DNA from: an uncultured Gluconobacter sp.
GTDB lineage: Bacteria; Pseudomonadota; Alphaproteobacteria; Acetobacterales; Acetobacteraceae
Assembly (NCBI GenBank): GCA_937880175.1
Contig: CALFLO010000176.1
Span: 1 to 64,000, forward strand
Reading direction: 5' to 3'
Length of the DNA stretch: 64,000 nucleotides
Shown here: positions 35,194 through 44,296 of the stretch, piece after piece
How the letters are laid out: each line of letters opens with the position of its first letter
Position numbering within the stretch: the stretch's first letter is position 1
The notes under the pieces: model-generated
The model's input: only the letters and a program-made list of their open reading frames with translations
What the model was told of the DNA's origin: nothing
The model's database searches: none
Program-made: the position numbers and the translations under genes

Positions 35194-37842
35194 TTAGAAG
35201 TTGGCGTTGATACGGCCGTAGTAGTAACCGCCGGTGATGGGGACCTGCAGCGAGAACTGATCGTAGATCTGGGCGCCGCGGGAGCTGTTGATGGGCTGGA
35301 CGCGACGGGGGCGGACGTTGAAGATGTTGTTCGCACCGATGGCCAAATGCCAGTTGCTGTTGAAGCGGTAGCCGACTTCGATATCGGTCAGCCAGCGCGG
35401 TGTATTCTTGAACTGCGAGAAGCAGCTGTTGGAATAGGCCAGTCCTTTCCCGTCCAGCGGGCAGGGCAGCGTCTTGTCCGTCCAGTCATAGTAGGTCAGC
35501 ATCGACGTGGTTTCGCCGTAACGCGTCTGGCGAACATTGAAGTCCCATTTTCCGACCGTATACAGCGCGTTCAGAATGATCTTGCTGCGCGGATAGGCGG
35601 TCGTGATGTAGGCGATGTTCTGTGCGTTCAGAAGCGAATTGCCGTTCGTGTCGGTTCCGTTGTGGTGCAGGCGTGTGCGGTTCAGGTCCAGCGCCATGCT
35701 GAGGTTCAGGTTGCCGGCATTGCGGAAGCGGAACGTGTAATCTGCCTTAATGTCCAGACCCTGTGTGCGGGTGCTGGCGCCGTTGGTCATGTAATAAGCG
35801 GAAACGTTCTGAGGCGTGATGCTGTTGAGGGGCAGGGAATATCCCATGGCTTCAATAGCGCTGATTGCTGCGGGGCCATTGACCGTGCCACCACCCACGA
35901 TCCGGTCACGCAGATTGATCTGATAGACGTCCACTTCGACGTGGAAGTTCTTTACCGGCTCAAGAACGACGCCGCCGCTGGCGCTGACAGAGCGTTCCGG
36001 CTTCAGGGCGCTGGCGCCCAGGATACGGGCTGCGCTGGAATTGACGGGCAGGAGGCCGGACGCGCCGGTCGGGTCCACATTCATGGCGCTGTAGTGCTGC
36101 TCGGCCAGGGTCGGTGCGCGGAAGCCCGTGCTGATCGTGCCGCGGAGTGCGATGCGTTTGGTCACATCATAGCGGGTTGAGACCTTGCCGTTTTCGGTGT
36201 TGCCGACATCGGTGTAGTGCTCGAAGCGGCCGGCGAAATCGAGATCCCAGTTCTTGAGCGGGTGGAAGTCGCCGTCAACATAGGCCGCCCAGATGTCACG
36301 GCTCCAGTTGCCGGCACTGTTCGGACCGAGACCGGCATAGCCCTGCGTGCCGCCAAGCTCATAGGACGGCGGCGTGCCGGCCTTGATCTGATAGGTTTCG
36401 AGGCGGTGTTCGCCACCGAAGGCCAGCGTCATGGGAACGGTGTGGGCGATGTTGAACTGGCGGCGGAAGTCCAGGTTGTTGGTCCACTGCGCCATGCGAT
36501 AGGTTTCGGCGCGCGTCGTGTTGGGCGACCAGCCGCAGCCGTCGGTGGAATAATAGGACGAGCTCGGATTGGTCGAGCAGGTGCTGGCGAGCATGCCGGT
36601 ATTGGCTGTGTTCTTGTTGCCGATCTTGTTGCCATCGGCGCCGTAAGTCGTGCTCAGATCCCAGTCGAAACCAAGGAAATTGTCACCCTTGAGGCCCAGC
36701 GTGGCGGCGTAATCGTTCTCTTCCGATGTTTCGAGCGGCGAGAAGCCCGCCGGGTACATCGTGGGCGCGATATTGGGCGTCCGGTAGTTTTCATATGCTT
36801 CGCCATGGCGGTGCATATAGGTGACCAGGCCGTAGAAATTCACGCCTTCGGTAATGGTCTTGCCGAAGTCGATGGCGAGGCTTTCGCGGGTTTCTTCGGG
36901 CGTGCTCATGATCTTGTTGGAATCGGCGGGCACGTTCATCGCGTTCGGAACGACACCGGTATAGTAACCCGTCGTGGTGGCGTTGTTGGGCCAGCTTCCG
37001 ATCAGGCGGTGATCGCGTGCGCCGACGACCATGTGGTCGGTGTGGTAGACTTCGCCACTGATGTGCAGGTAGCCGTCATTGCCCCATTTCACGCCGCCAT
37101 CGGCATCGACCTTGTACTGCCAGCCGTCGCCGTTATAGGCGTTCGCGCCGGTCTGCACGGAGGTGTGCATGCCGTGGGCCTGCTTTTTGGTGATGATGTT
37201 CACCACGCCGGCGATGGCGTCGGAGCCATACATCGCGGCCGCCCCGTCTTCGAGGACTTCGATATGATCGATGGCGCTTGCGGGGATCGTGTTCAGGTCG
37301 GCGCCTGTGGAGCCGAACTGCGGGCCGGCATCGGCCGTAATGTTTGCCGTGTTGTGGCGGCGCTTTCCGTCAACCAGCACCAGGACTTCGTTCGGGCCGA
37401 GGCCGCGCATCTGGATGGATGAAGTCAGGGCAGAGGAATCCGCGCCCATGGCCTGAACATTGATGGAAGCATAGGTCCGGGTCAGGGCATCTGCGACGTT
37501 CATCATGCCGGAATGGCGCAGTGTCGCAGCCGAGATCACGCTGACAGGGGACGAGCTTTCACGGGCCTTGCGGTTGGTCGCATGGGTGCCGGTGGTGACA
37601 TTGATCGTCTCGGCTTCGCCCGTAAAATTGACGTCGGTCTTTTTCTTGCGTGGCGTGGCGACGGCGGGTCTTGCCGCCGCAACCGCGGCCGGGTGGGCGG
37701 CAGTGTGAGCGGCGCTGCTGGATTTTGCGGTGTGATGACGGACGGCGGGATGCGCCGTGGTGGTCGCGGCCAGGGCAGACATGCAGGGCATGACGGAGAC
37801 TGCCGTTGTCACGAGCAGGGAGATGCGATGCCGGGATTTCAT
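35194..37842 (-). CDS. TonB-dependent outer-membrane receptor
   Basis: An 882-residue receptor. A signal peptide (about 1-25, ending ALA-AT) is followed by an Ala/His-rich linker, a TonB-box-like region (EAETINVTTG), a plug domain with SSIQMRGLGPNEVLVLVDGKRRH and YGSDAIAGVVNIITK, and a beta-barrel ending ...GRINANF with terminal Phe. The plug sequence is of the type often annotated for vitamin B12, siderophore or carbohydrate receptors, but the ligand cannot be inferred. It converges with the Hint-protein gene. The 282-bp upstream region is AT-rich. Confidence 0.9.
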   Translation of the reverse strand: MKSRHRISLLVTTAVSVMPCMSALAATTTAHPAVRHHTAKSSSAAHTAAHPAAVAAARPAVATPRKKKTDVNFTGEAETINVTTGTHATNRKARESSSPVSVISAATLRHSGMMNVADALTRTYASINVQAMGADSSALTSSIQMRGLGPNEVLVLVDGKRRHNTANITADAGPQFGSTGADLNTIPASAIDHIEVLEDGAAAMYGSDAIAGVVNIITKKQAHGMHTSVQTGANAYNGDGWQYKVDADGGVKWGNDGYLHISGEVYHTDHMVVGARDHRLIGSWPNNATTTGYYTGVVPNAMNVPADSNKIMSTPEETRESLAIDFGKTITEGVNFYGLVTYMHRHGEAYENYRTPNIAPTMYPAGFSPLETSEENDYAATLGLKGDNFLGFDWDLSTTYGADGNKIGNKNTANTGMLASTCSTNPSSSYYSTDGCGWSPNTTRAETYRMAQWTNNLDFRRQFNIAHTVPMTLAFGGEHRLETYQIKAGTPPSYELGGTQGYAGLGPNSAGNWSRDIWAAYVDGDFHPLKNWDLDFAGRFEHYTDVGNTENGKVSTRYDVTKRIALRGTISTGFRAPTLAEQHYSAMNVDPTGASGLLPVNSSAARILGASALKPERSVSASGGVVLEPVKNFHVEVDVYQINLRDRIVGGGTVNGPAAISAIEAMGYSLPLNSITPQNVSAYYMTNGASTRTQGLDIKADYTFRFRNAGNLNLSMALDLNRTRLHHNGTDTNGNSLLNAQNIAYITTAYPRSKIILNALYTVGKWDFNVRQTRYGETTSMLTYYDWTDKTLPCPLDGKGLAYSNSCFSQFKNTPRWLTDIEVGYRFNSNWHLAIGANNIFNVRPRRVQPINSSRGAQIYDQFSLQVPITGGYYYGRINANF

Positions 37843-38124
37843 TACTACTATCTATACCTCCATGAGACGCCGCTCTTGGGTTCAGAGGGGGTTTCGAAAG
37901 AGTAATGATAAAATCTCGTTACATGGAAGTAGCAAAAATGATTTGTGTGACAGATTTTCCATGTGTTGCATGATGGCAACAAGATGTTCAATTTTATTGA
38001 TTATGAGAAAGGAAATTCCACGAAAAAAGGTGTATGAGAAATATAAATCCTAAAATCTCGATCAAGAGATCAGGGAATGCGATTAGTGATCGTTTTTTTT
38101 GTTACTTAAATGTACCGAGATGTA
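37843..38124. other. AT-rich intergenic region with a possible plus-strand terminator
   Basis: 282 bp between the receptor start and the arfB stop. CGATCA...TGATCG (38059-38092) followed by eight T residues (38093-38100) could end a plus-strand transcript, but I see no gene that it would serve. Otherwise it holds the receptor promoter region. Confidence 0.4.
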
Positions 38125-38547
38125 TCAGTCGTCCAGACGGACGGTACGGTTGCGTTTGATGCCGGCCCGGTGGGATTTTCCATCAAGCCGACGCTGCCGG
38201 GCCGCTTTTCCGGGGCGTGTGGCAACGCGGAAAGTGGGACGATGAGCCGCCTTACGGATCAGCTCTGCCAGACGTTCGATGGCGTCCTCACGGTTGCGCT
38301 GCTGTGTGCGGAAGCGGCGTCCCGTAATGACGATTTCACCATTCTGGGTGGCACGGCTTCCAGCAAGTTCGAGCAGTCGCGTCCGGATGCGGTCTGACAG
38401 GGACGGTGAGCGCGCGGCGTCAAACCTGAGCTGCGCGGCGGTGGCCACCTTGTTGACGTTCTGTCCACCCGGTCCTGAAGCCAGGATATAGGTGACTTTC
38501 AGTTCGTCCTCTTCGAGAAAAAGATTGGGAAGGATCTGGATGGGCAT
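38125..38547 (-). CDS. arfB: alternative ribosome-rescue factor ArfB (peptidyl-tRNA hydrolase)
   Basis: A 140-residue ArfB/YaeJ protein. The catalytic GGQ motif is at 27-29 (SGPGGQNVNKVATAAQLRF), and a basic C-terminal tail (RPGKAARQRRLDGKSHRAGIKRNR) enters the empty mRNA channel. It frees ribosomes stalled at the 3' end of broken messages. Its length is the usual 130-140 residues, much shorter than release factors 1 and 2. It stands alone. Confidence 0.95.
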   Translation of the reverse strand: MPIQILPNLFLEEDELKVTYILASGPGGQNVNKVATAAQLRFDAARSPSLSDRIRTRLLELAGSRATQNGEIVITGRRFRTQQRNREDAIERLAELIRKAAHRPTFRVATRPGKAARQRRLDGKSHRAGIKRNRTVRLDD

Positions 38548-38734
38548 CTGTCTCTTCCTCTCGGGACGGAAAAAGGTAAATCTGGCAAGCGTGCGATGGG
38601 GCGCCCATAGCCTCTTTCGGCGTGCGATGCCATCGAAGGAGGCGTCTGTCCGCCACGGATGTGGGTCAGGATCCGGTTTTTCCGGGCGACGAGGTTGACG
38701 CCCTTATGGGTTGTGGGGTAGCCAGCGTGCGGAT

Positions 38735-38810
38735 GAACCGGTAGCTCAGTTGGTAGAGCATTCGACTTTTAATCGAATGGTCCTGGGTTCGAGTCCCAGC
38801 CGGTTCACCA
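38735..38810 (+). tRNA. tRNA-Lys (anticodon TTT)
   Basis: A full cloverleaf of 76 nt with encoded CCA. The acceptor stem GAACCGG/CCGGTTC, D arm GCTC/GAGC, anticodon stem TTCGA/TCGAA with loop CTTTTAA and T arm CTGGG/CCCAG all pair. The anticodon TTT is at 38768-38770. Confidence 0.98.
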
Positions 38811-39097
38811 ACAAATTCATACTCTTTCCAGAAAAATCAGGGTTTTTGAGAAACTTTCTCAAAGCGACCTCAAATTCAATGACCTGTGGAAACAGTTCGG
38901 GACGTGGCGCGCAGATTTTCTGTAAAACCGCCTCTCGATCCAGGTCTGCGATCTGCTCTGGAACATGCGTCAGGCCGGAGTGTCTGCCGAAGCCGAAACT
39001 GTGCCGGGTTTTCCTGAAATGCTTCGTAATGGGCGTTTTGCGAATGGCATGCAGGGCGTAAGATCAGGGCTGCTTTGGGTATGAAAGGAAACTGCAG
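38811..39097. other. region after tRNA-Lys, possible gene remnant
   Basis: 287 bp without an intact gene. The minus strand has a stop-free frame of about 80 codons (for example THVPEQIADLDREAV) that runs into the tRNA and has no start near its beginning. No family is recognised. It may be a decayed gene or chance. Confidence 0.3.
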
Positions 39098-39259
39098 ATG
39101 ACGCGTGTTCGGATTGGGGTGGCGCTTGCGCTGCTGGCGGCTCTTGCGGCCTGTGGGCCGGATTATGGCGGGCAGGGCTCGCGGCAGTTCCGTGGCGATG
39201 ACTACGGAAATGTCGGTGCGGGCCGCAGCAGTTATGGTTATCAGGGCGGCCCGACCTGA
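39098..39259 (+). CDS. 53-residue putative lipoprotein
   Basis: A short gene with ATG at 39098 and AAGGA at 39085-39089. The product starts MTRVRIGVALALLAALAACG, a lipoprotein signal peptide with lipobox LAAC and Cys19. The mature peptide is 35 residues, rich in Gly, Tyr and Arg (PDYGGQGSRQFRGDDYGN). It is too short for most gene callers. It converges with sucA, leaving only 22 bp. Role unknown. Confidence 0.6.
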   Translation: MTRVRIGVALALLAALAACGPDYGGQGSRQFRGDDYGNVGAGRSSYGYQGGPT

Positions 39260-39281
39260 AGGTTTTCCCTGCTAGGAAGGT

Positions 39282-41939
39282 TCAGGACAGGGCGTCCTGA
39301 ACCAGTTTTTCCTGTTGCACCGCATGCGCGCCGGGCAGCCCGGTCGCGGGTGAGGCTGCGCCTTCGCGACCGACATAATCCGGGCGCTGCACGCGATGAT
39401 TGCAGCCGCGCAGGGCACGCTCGATGCGACGGTCCACGAAAATCCACGCGCCGTTGTTCTGCGGCTCTTCCTGACACCACAGGACCTGTTCCGCGTCCGG
39501 ATGGCGGACGAGCTGCTCCATCAGGGCGTGATGCGGGAACGGGTAGAGCTGCTCGACGCGGATGATGGCGACGTCTTCGCGGTTCTGGCGTGTGCGTTCG
39601 GCGACGAGATCATAATAGACCTTACCAGTGCACAGGATGATGCGTCGTGCACCTTCTTCCTTTGCCGGGTCTGCGATGACGGGCTGGAAGCGCGTGTGCG
39701 GTCCCATGGCGTCGAGCATTGAGACCGCATCCTTGTTGCGCAGCAGGGATTTGGGCGTGAAGACGACCAGCGGCTTGCGGCAGCGGCGCGCGATCTGGCG
39801 ACGCAGGGCGTGGAAGTAGTTGGCGGGCGTGGTGATGTTGCACACGCGCATGTTGTTTTCAGCGCAGAGCTGAAGGATGCGCTCCGGGCGGGCCGAGGAA
39901 TGTTCCGGGCCACCGCCTTCATAGCCATGCGGGAGGAGGAGCGTCAGGCCGGAGGTCCGCAACCACTTGGTTTCACCCGACGCGATGAACTGGTCGAGAA
40001 TGATCTGTGCGCCATTGGCGAAATCGCCGAACTGCGCTTCCCACAGGACCAGCGCTTCCGGATCGCCAAGGGAATAGCCGTATTCGAAGCCGAGGACGGC
40101 ATATTCCGAGAGCGGCGAGTTCCAGATGTTCAGCGGCGCCTGATGGGGGGCGATATGGGTCAGCGGCGTGTCTTCGCGACCTGTGTTCTGATCGAACAGA
40201 ACCGCATGACGCTGGCTGAACGTGCCACGGCGGCTGTCCTGCCCTGACAGGCGGACGGGGTGCCCGTCCATCGACAGGGTGCCGAAGGCGAGGGCTTCGG
40301 CAGTCGCCCAGTCGAGCGGTCCGCCATCGGCGACGGCTTTGCCGCGTGCGACGATCTGCCGGGCCAGACGCGGATGGACGGCAAGGTTCTCGGGAATGGT
40401 GCCGATCGCGTCCCCGACTTCCTGCAGGCGCCGGAGGGGCACGCCGGTCATCGGCTGGATGCGGTCCTGCTCGTCCTGCAGGCGCGTGGGGTCTTCGGGG
40501 CCGTCCAGCCAGTCCGTACTGTTGGGCCGGTAGGTTTTGGACGTTTCGAACTGTTCTTCCAGCCGGCGCTGGAAATGCGCCCACATCTCCTCGACCTCGG
40601 CTTCGGTCATGATCCCGTTGCGGACCAGGTGATCGGCATAGAGGCTGCGGGTTGTGGCGCGGGACTGGATGGCGTGGACCATCGCAGGCTGTGTGAAGGC
40701 GGGTTCGTCGGCTTCGTTATGGCCGTGGCGGCGATAGCAGACCACATCCAGCACGATGTCGGACTGGAAGGTACGCCGCCATTCATGCGCCAGCAGAGCG
40801 CAGCGGGAGACGGCTTCGGGGTCATCGCCGTTGACGTGCAGGATCGGAGCCTGAACGGATTTGGCGATGTCGGTGTTGTACAGGCCGGAATGGGCGTCGG
40901 ACTGAACGGTGGTGAAGCCGATCTGGTTGTTGATGATGACGTGAACCGTCCCCCCCGTCCGGTAGCCTTCCAGCTTTGACAGGCTGAGGGTTTCGTAAAC
41001 GACGCCCTGACCGGCGAAGGCGGCGTCACCATGAACGAGAATGCCCAGATGGTGCTGGCGGTCGTGATCTTTTTCGCGGTCCTGATCGGCGCGGACACGG
41101 CCGAGCACGACCGGGTCCACTGCTTCCAGATGGGAGGGGTTGGGCAGGAGCGAAATACGGACGGTATGGCCCGCATGTTCGAGCGTTGTAGCCGTGCCAA
41201 GATGGTATTTCACGTCGCCCGAACCCTGAATGGTGTCGGGCTTGAAGGACGCGCCGGCGAATTCGCTGAAGATGGCGGCGAAGGGCTTGCGCAGGATGTT
41301 GGCCATCACGTTCAGGCGGCCACGATGGGGCATGCCGAGCGAGACGGAGCGCACGTCGTCCTGCGCGGCGGCATCAATCAGCGTGCGCAGGGCCACGATC
41401 ACGCTTTCACCGCCTTCGAGGCCGAAGCGGCGCATGCCCATGAAACGCTTCTGGCAGAACTGCTCGAAACCCTCGGCACGGGTCAGGGCGAGGAGAATGC
41501 GCTTCTGGTCGAGTGACGGGTCGGGAGCCGGGTTTTCCAGACGGTCGATCCACCACTGGCGCTGGGCCTGATCCTGAAGATGCATGAACTCGACCGCCGT
41601 CGTGCCGCAATAGGCGCGGCGCAGACGGGCGATCAGGTCCCGGTCTGCGCCGGGCGGAGACAGTTCAGGAATGTCGGGTGTGGGCGCGAGGCCGAGCGGA
41701 TCCAGTGCTGCGATGGAATGTCCGCGCAGGCGATAGGCGAATTTCAGGCTCTCGGCACTGGCGTCGGCCTGTTCAGCCGTGTCCGGGTCGGTCAGGCGGT
41801 CGGAGCCGAGGGTCTCGAACAGGGACGCGAAGGCCGGGTCCACGGAGGCCGGGTCGTGCTGCCAGCGTGTGTGCAGCTCCGCCAGATAGACGGTGTTTTC
41901 GCCGTTGATGGCGTCCCGGTCATCGCGATGGTCGCCCAT
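39282..41939 (-). CDS. sucA: 2-oxoglutarate dehydrogenase E1 component
   Basis: An 885-residue thiamin-diphosphate-dependent decarboxylase. Clear motifs are the N-terminal E2-binding region (NGENTVYLAELHTRWQHDP), GMPHRGRLNVMANILRK, the ThDP site GDAAFAGQGVVYETL...NNQIGFTT, CYRRHGHNEADEPAFTQP, and the C-terminal WCQEEPQNNGAW. It produces succinyl-CoA with E2 and E3, neither of which is adjacent. Known Gluconobacter lack a complete TCA cycle, so the enzyme probably serves biosynthesis. Confidence 0.95.
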   Translation of the reverse strand: MGDHRDDRDAINGENTVYLAELHTRWQHDPASVDPAFASLFETLGSDRLTDPDTAEQADASAESLKFAYRLRGHSIAALDPLGLAPTPDIPELSPPGADRDLIARLRRAYCGTTAVEFMHLQDQAQRQWWIDRLENPAPDPSLDQKRILLALTRAEGFEQFCQKRFMGMRRFGLEGGESVIVALRTLIDAAAQDDVRSVSLGMPHRGRLNVMANILRKPFAAIFSEFAGASFKPDTIQGSGDVKYHLGTATTLEHAGHTVRISLLPNPSHLEAVDPVVLGRVRADQDREKDHDRQHHLGILVHGDAAFAGQGVVYETLSLSKLEGYRTGGTVHVIINNQIGFTTVQSDAHSGLYNTDIAKSVQAPILHVNGDDPEAVSRCALLAHEWRRTFQSDIVLDVVCYRRHGHNEADEPAFTQPAMVHAIQSRATTRSLYADHLVRNGIMTEAEVEEMWAHFQRRLEEQFETSKTYRPNSTDWLDGPEDPTRLQDEQDRIQPMTGVPLRRLQEVGDAIGTIPENLAVHPRLARQIVARGKAVADGGPLDWATAEALAFGTLSMDGHPVRLSGQDSRRGTFSQRHAVLFDQNTGREDTPLTHIAPHQAPLNIWNSPLSEYAVLGFEYGYSLGDPEALVLWEAQFGDFANGAQIILDQFIASGETKWLRTSGLTLLLPHGYEGGGPEHSSARPERILQLCAENNMRVCNITTPANYFHALRRQIARRCRKPLVVFTPKSLLRNKDAVSMLDAMGPHTRFQPVIADPAKEEGARRIILCTGKVYYDLVAERTRQNREDVAIIRVEQLYPFPHHALMEQLVRHPDAEQVLWCQEEPQNNGAWIFVDRRIERALRGCNHRVQRPDYVGREGAASPATGLPGAHAVQQEKLVQDALS

Positions 41940-42075
41940 GAACTCGTCTCCTGTGTCCCTGAGGCCGGGCTCCTGTCGGGGCAGCGCGGATCCGGGGTCC
42001 TGTCTTGATGGCCGCGCACTCTAGCGGATTGGCAAAATGGGGCCAATCGCCGTCTGCCCCAATCTTTGGTCTGTT

Positions 42076-43038
42076 TCAGAGACCGAAGCCGCGTTTCATG
42101 GCGTCGATCCGGCGTGCGATGGAGCGGGTGGCGACCGGTGTGTCTGTCTGGTCGAAGATATGGCAGGCGCCGGGTACGATTTCCAGCTCTACAGAGATCC
42201 CCTGATGGATCAGGCGCTGTGCGTAGGCGAGATTTTCATCCAGAAACAGGTCCAGCGCGCCGACACTCAGATAGACCGGGGGCAGATCGGACAGATCGGT
42301 TGCGCGGGCGGGCGCGGCATAGGGCGAGACGTCTGCCGAACCGGGCACTACGGGATTGAGGAGGGCCGTCCACATGAAGGTGTTGCTGGCGCGGGTCCAC
42401 AAGAACTCCCCCCCGACGGGAGATGCGTCAGGCTGACCCGTCGTCGTGCGGTCGTCAAGCACGGGATAGATGAGGTTCTGGAACAGGAACGTCGGCCCTT
42501 CGCGGTCGCGGGTCAGGAGGGCCAGTCCGGCAGCCAAGCCACCGCCCGCGCTCTCGCCGGTCAGGCCGATGCGGGCGGGATCAATCCCGAGCGTGTCGGC
42601 GTTCCGCGTGATCCAGCAGAGTGTGGTGTAGGCGTCCTCGATCGCGGCGGGGAACGGGTGTTCGGGAGTCAGACGGTAATCCGGGGAGATGACCACACAA
42701 TCCAACTCCTGTGCGAACTGGCAGAGCTGGGTCGTGGTGAGTTCGGGCTGTCCGGCGAAATAGCCGCCGCCATGCAGATGCAGCAGCGCTGGGCGCGAGT
42801 TTGTGGCGTCCTTGCGGGGACGAGCGGTCAGGAGGCGGATCGCGGGTGCGTTGTCCGTTGCGGGAATGGTCAGGCGTTCGAGCGTGACCGGATAATCTTC
42901 GGCCTGAAGGAAGGACTGGCCAGAGGCCTGCTCCAGCCCCTCGCGGAAGGCGGGCAGGGATTCGGGGGAAAGATCGACAGTCGGGATTTCGTCAAGGAAT
43001 GGGAGAAGTTCGGGGAGGACAAGCGGGCGTGTGTTCAT
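42076..43038 (-). CDS. alpha/beta hydrolase, hormone-sensitive-lipase family esterase
   Basis: A 320-residue esterase of bacterial family IV. The oxyanion motif HGGGY is at 89-93, the nucleophile Ser163 is in GESAGGG, and the C-terminal GALDLFLDEN and GACHIFD supply Asp and His. There is no signal peptide, so it acts in the cytoplasm on short-chain esters; the substrate is unknown. The ATG at 43038 fits the family start. The frame is open for another 99 codons upstream, but that part is not protein-like. Confidence 0.9.
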   Translation of the reverse strand: MNTRPLVLPELLPFLDEIPTVDLSPESLPAFREGLEQASGQSFLQAEDYPVTLERLTIPATDNAPAIRLLTARPRKDATNSRPALLHLHGGGYFAGQPELTTTQLCQFAQELDCVVISPDYRLTPEHPFPAAIEDAYTTLCWITRNADTLGIDPARIGLTGESAGGGLAAGLALLTRDREGPTFLFQNLIYPVLDDRTTTGQPDASPVGGEFLWTRASNTFMWTALLNPVVPGSADVSPYAAPARATDLSDLPPVYLSVGALDLFLDENLAYAQRLIHQGISVELEIVPGACHIFDQTDTPVATRSIARRIDAMKRGFGL

Positions 43039-43230
43039 GATGGAAATGCCTTGGTGCGAAAATGTATGAAAACTGAGGCAGGAAAATCGTGCGGAATTCC
43101 AGTGGTCGGACCGCTTGAAGGCAAAAATCTGTTCGTGGTGCCACAAAGTTGCCGCAACTTTTAAGGCCCGAGAGTCGTCTTGGTCACTGACCGGTCGTGC
43201 GCCGGCCTTGTTGGAGTGGGAGTTTCGCTG

Positions 43231-43554
43231 ATGCGTGCTCTGCTGTTTCTTGCGGTTCTGACGGGAAGTGGTCTTGCGCTGACGAATGTGTCGGCAGGCG
43301 CGCAGGAACCGCGTCGGGACGATCTGTCGGCCCATGCAGTTTTAACGGATGATGTCGGCCAGTCCGGTGTGGACCGCCGGATGCTGGAATGCCGGACCGA
43401 TCCACGTCTTCTTCATACGGTCTGGGACGGGCGTTCCTCGTCGCTTCCGGGGCCGCATGTCTGCATGGGCGGCGCGAACCGCCTTGGGGCAGGATATGTC
43501 CGCTATCTGGCAACGAGCCGGATGGTCCGGGCGCATAAGCCGTTGCGGGGGTAA
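43231..43554 (+). CDS. small secreted protein of unknown function
   Basis: A 107-residue protein from ATG 43231 (GGAGTGGGAG upstream). A signal peptide of about 25 residues (MRALLFLAVLTGSGLAL..., ending AGA-QE) is followed by a mature domain with two cysteines (MLECRTDPRLL and PHVCMGG), which could form a disulfide. No family is recognised. It is divergent from the esterase gene with 192 bp between. Confidence 0.65.
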   Translation: MRALLFLAVLTGSGLALTNVSAGAQEPRRDDLSAHAVLTDDVGQSGVDRRMLECRTDPRLLHTVWDGRSSSLPGPHVCMGGANRLGAGYVRYLATSRMVRAHKPLRG

Positions 43555-43634
43555 TATTCTTTCGCAAAAGGCAGGTCTCACATGTGTGGAATAGGCCTTG
43601 TCGCCGACGTGGGCCGCGTCTAGCCTTCCGCGCC

Positions 43635-44273
43635 ATGAGCAGGATTTCCCTTGATTATGATGCGTTCGAGAGCACGCCCGTTGCGGAAAAACCGTTTCCG
43701 CATCTGGTGGTGCCGCATTTCATCGGCAACGAGGATCTGAAGGCGGTTGTCTCCGATCTGCCGGAAATGAAATCCGGCGGCTCTTTCCCACCGGAAGCGC
43801 TGAAGCTGACGCCGCGTGTCTCAGCCATGATTGCGGAACTGCAGGGGCCGAAGCTCAAGGCGCTCGTGGCGGAAAAATTCGGGCTGGATCTGGCGGATGC
43901 GCCGACCATGCTGACGGTGCGTGGGCGTACGCGGGAAAAGGACGGCCGGATCCATCGGGATTCGGAAGCCAAGCTGGTTACGATCCTGCTGTATCTCAAT
44001 CCGCGCGGAGAGGACTGGGCCTCACGCGATGGTTGTCTGCGACTGTTGAACGGGCCGGATGACGTCGAGGATTTCGACGTTGAGGTGACGCCGACGGAAG
44101 GGACGCTTCTGGTGTTCCCGAACGGTCCGGCAACCTGGCACGGGCACCGGCAGTTCGTGGGAACGCGATATGCGATCCAGCTCAACTACATGGCGACGGG
44201 GCGCAAGGCCCGCTACGAACTGCGGCGGCACCGTCTGTCGGCGCTTTTAAAGCGTCTGCCCTTTTCGGGCTGA
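43635..44273 (+). CDS. 2OG-Fe(II) oxygenase-like protein
   Basis: A 212-residue double-stranded beta-helix protein. Iron ligands are His107-x-Asp109 in GRIHRDSEAKLVTILLYLN and a distal His in TWHGHRQF (169 or 171), with Arg178 in RYAIQLNY placed to bind 2-oxoglutarate. The family hydroxylates proteins or small molecules; the substrate is unknown. The ATG at 43635 starts the conserved region. asd follows 23 bp after the stop, suggesting co-transcription. Confidence 0.8.
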   Translation: MSRISLDYDAFESTPVAEKPFPHLVVPHFIGNEDLKAVVSDLPEMKSGGSFPPEALKLTPRVSAMIAELQGPKLKALVAEKFGLDLADAPTMLTVRGRTREKDGRIHRDSEAKLVTILLYLNPRGEDWASRDGCLRLLNGPDDVEDFDVEVTPTEGTLLVFPNGPATWHGHRQFVGTRYAIQLNYMATGRKARYELRRHRLSALLKRLPFSG

Positions 44274-44296
44274 TTTTCAGGGAACGGGAAAAGATC

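Noticed and set aside
38711..39061. 116-codon plus-strand frame covering tRNA-Lys
   Set aside because: It translates the tRNA itself (the VAQLVEHSTFNRMVLGSSP stretch is a known artefact of tRNA genes).
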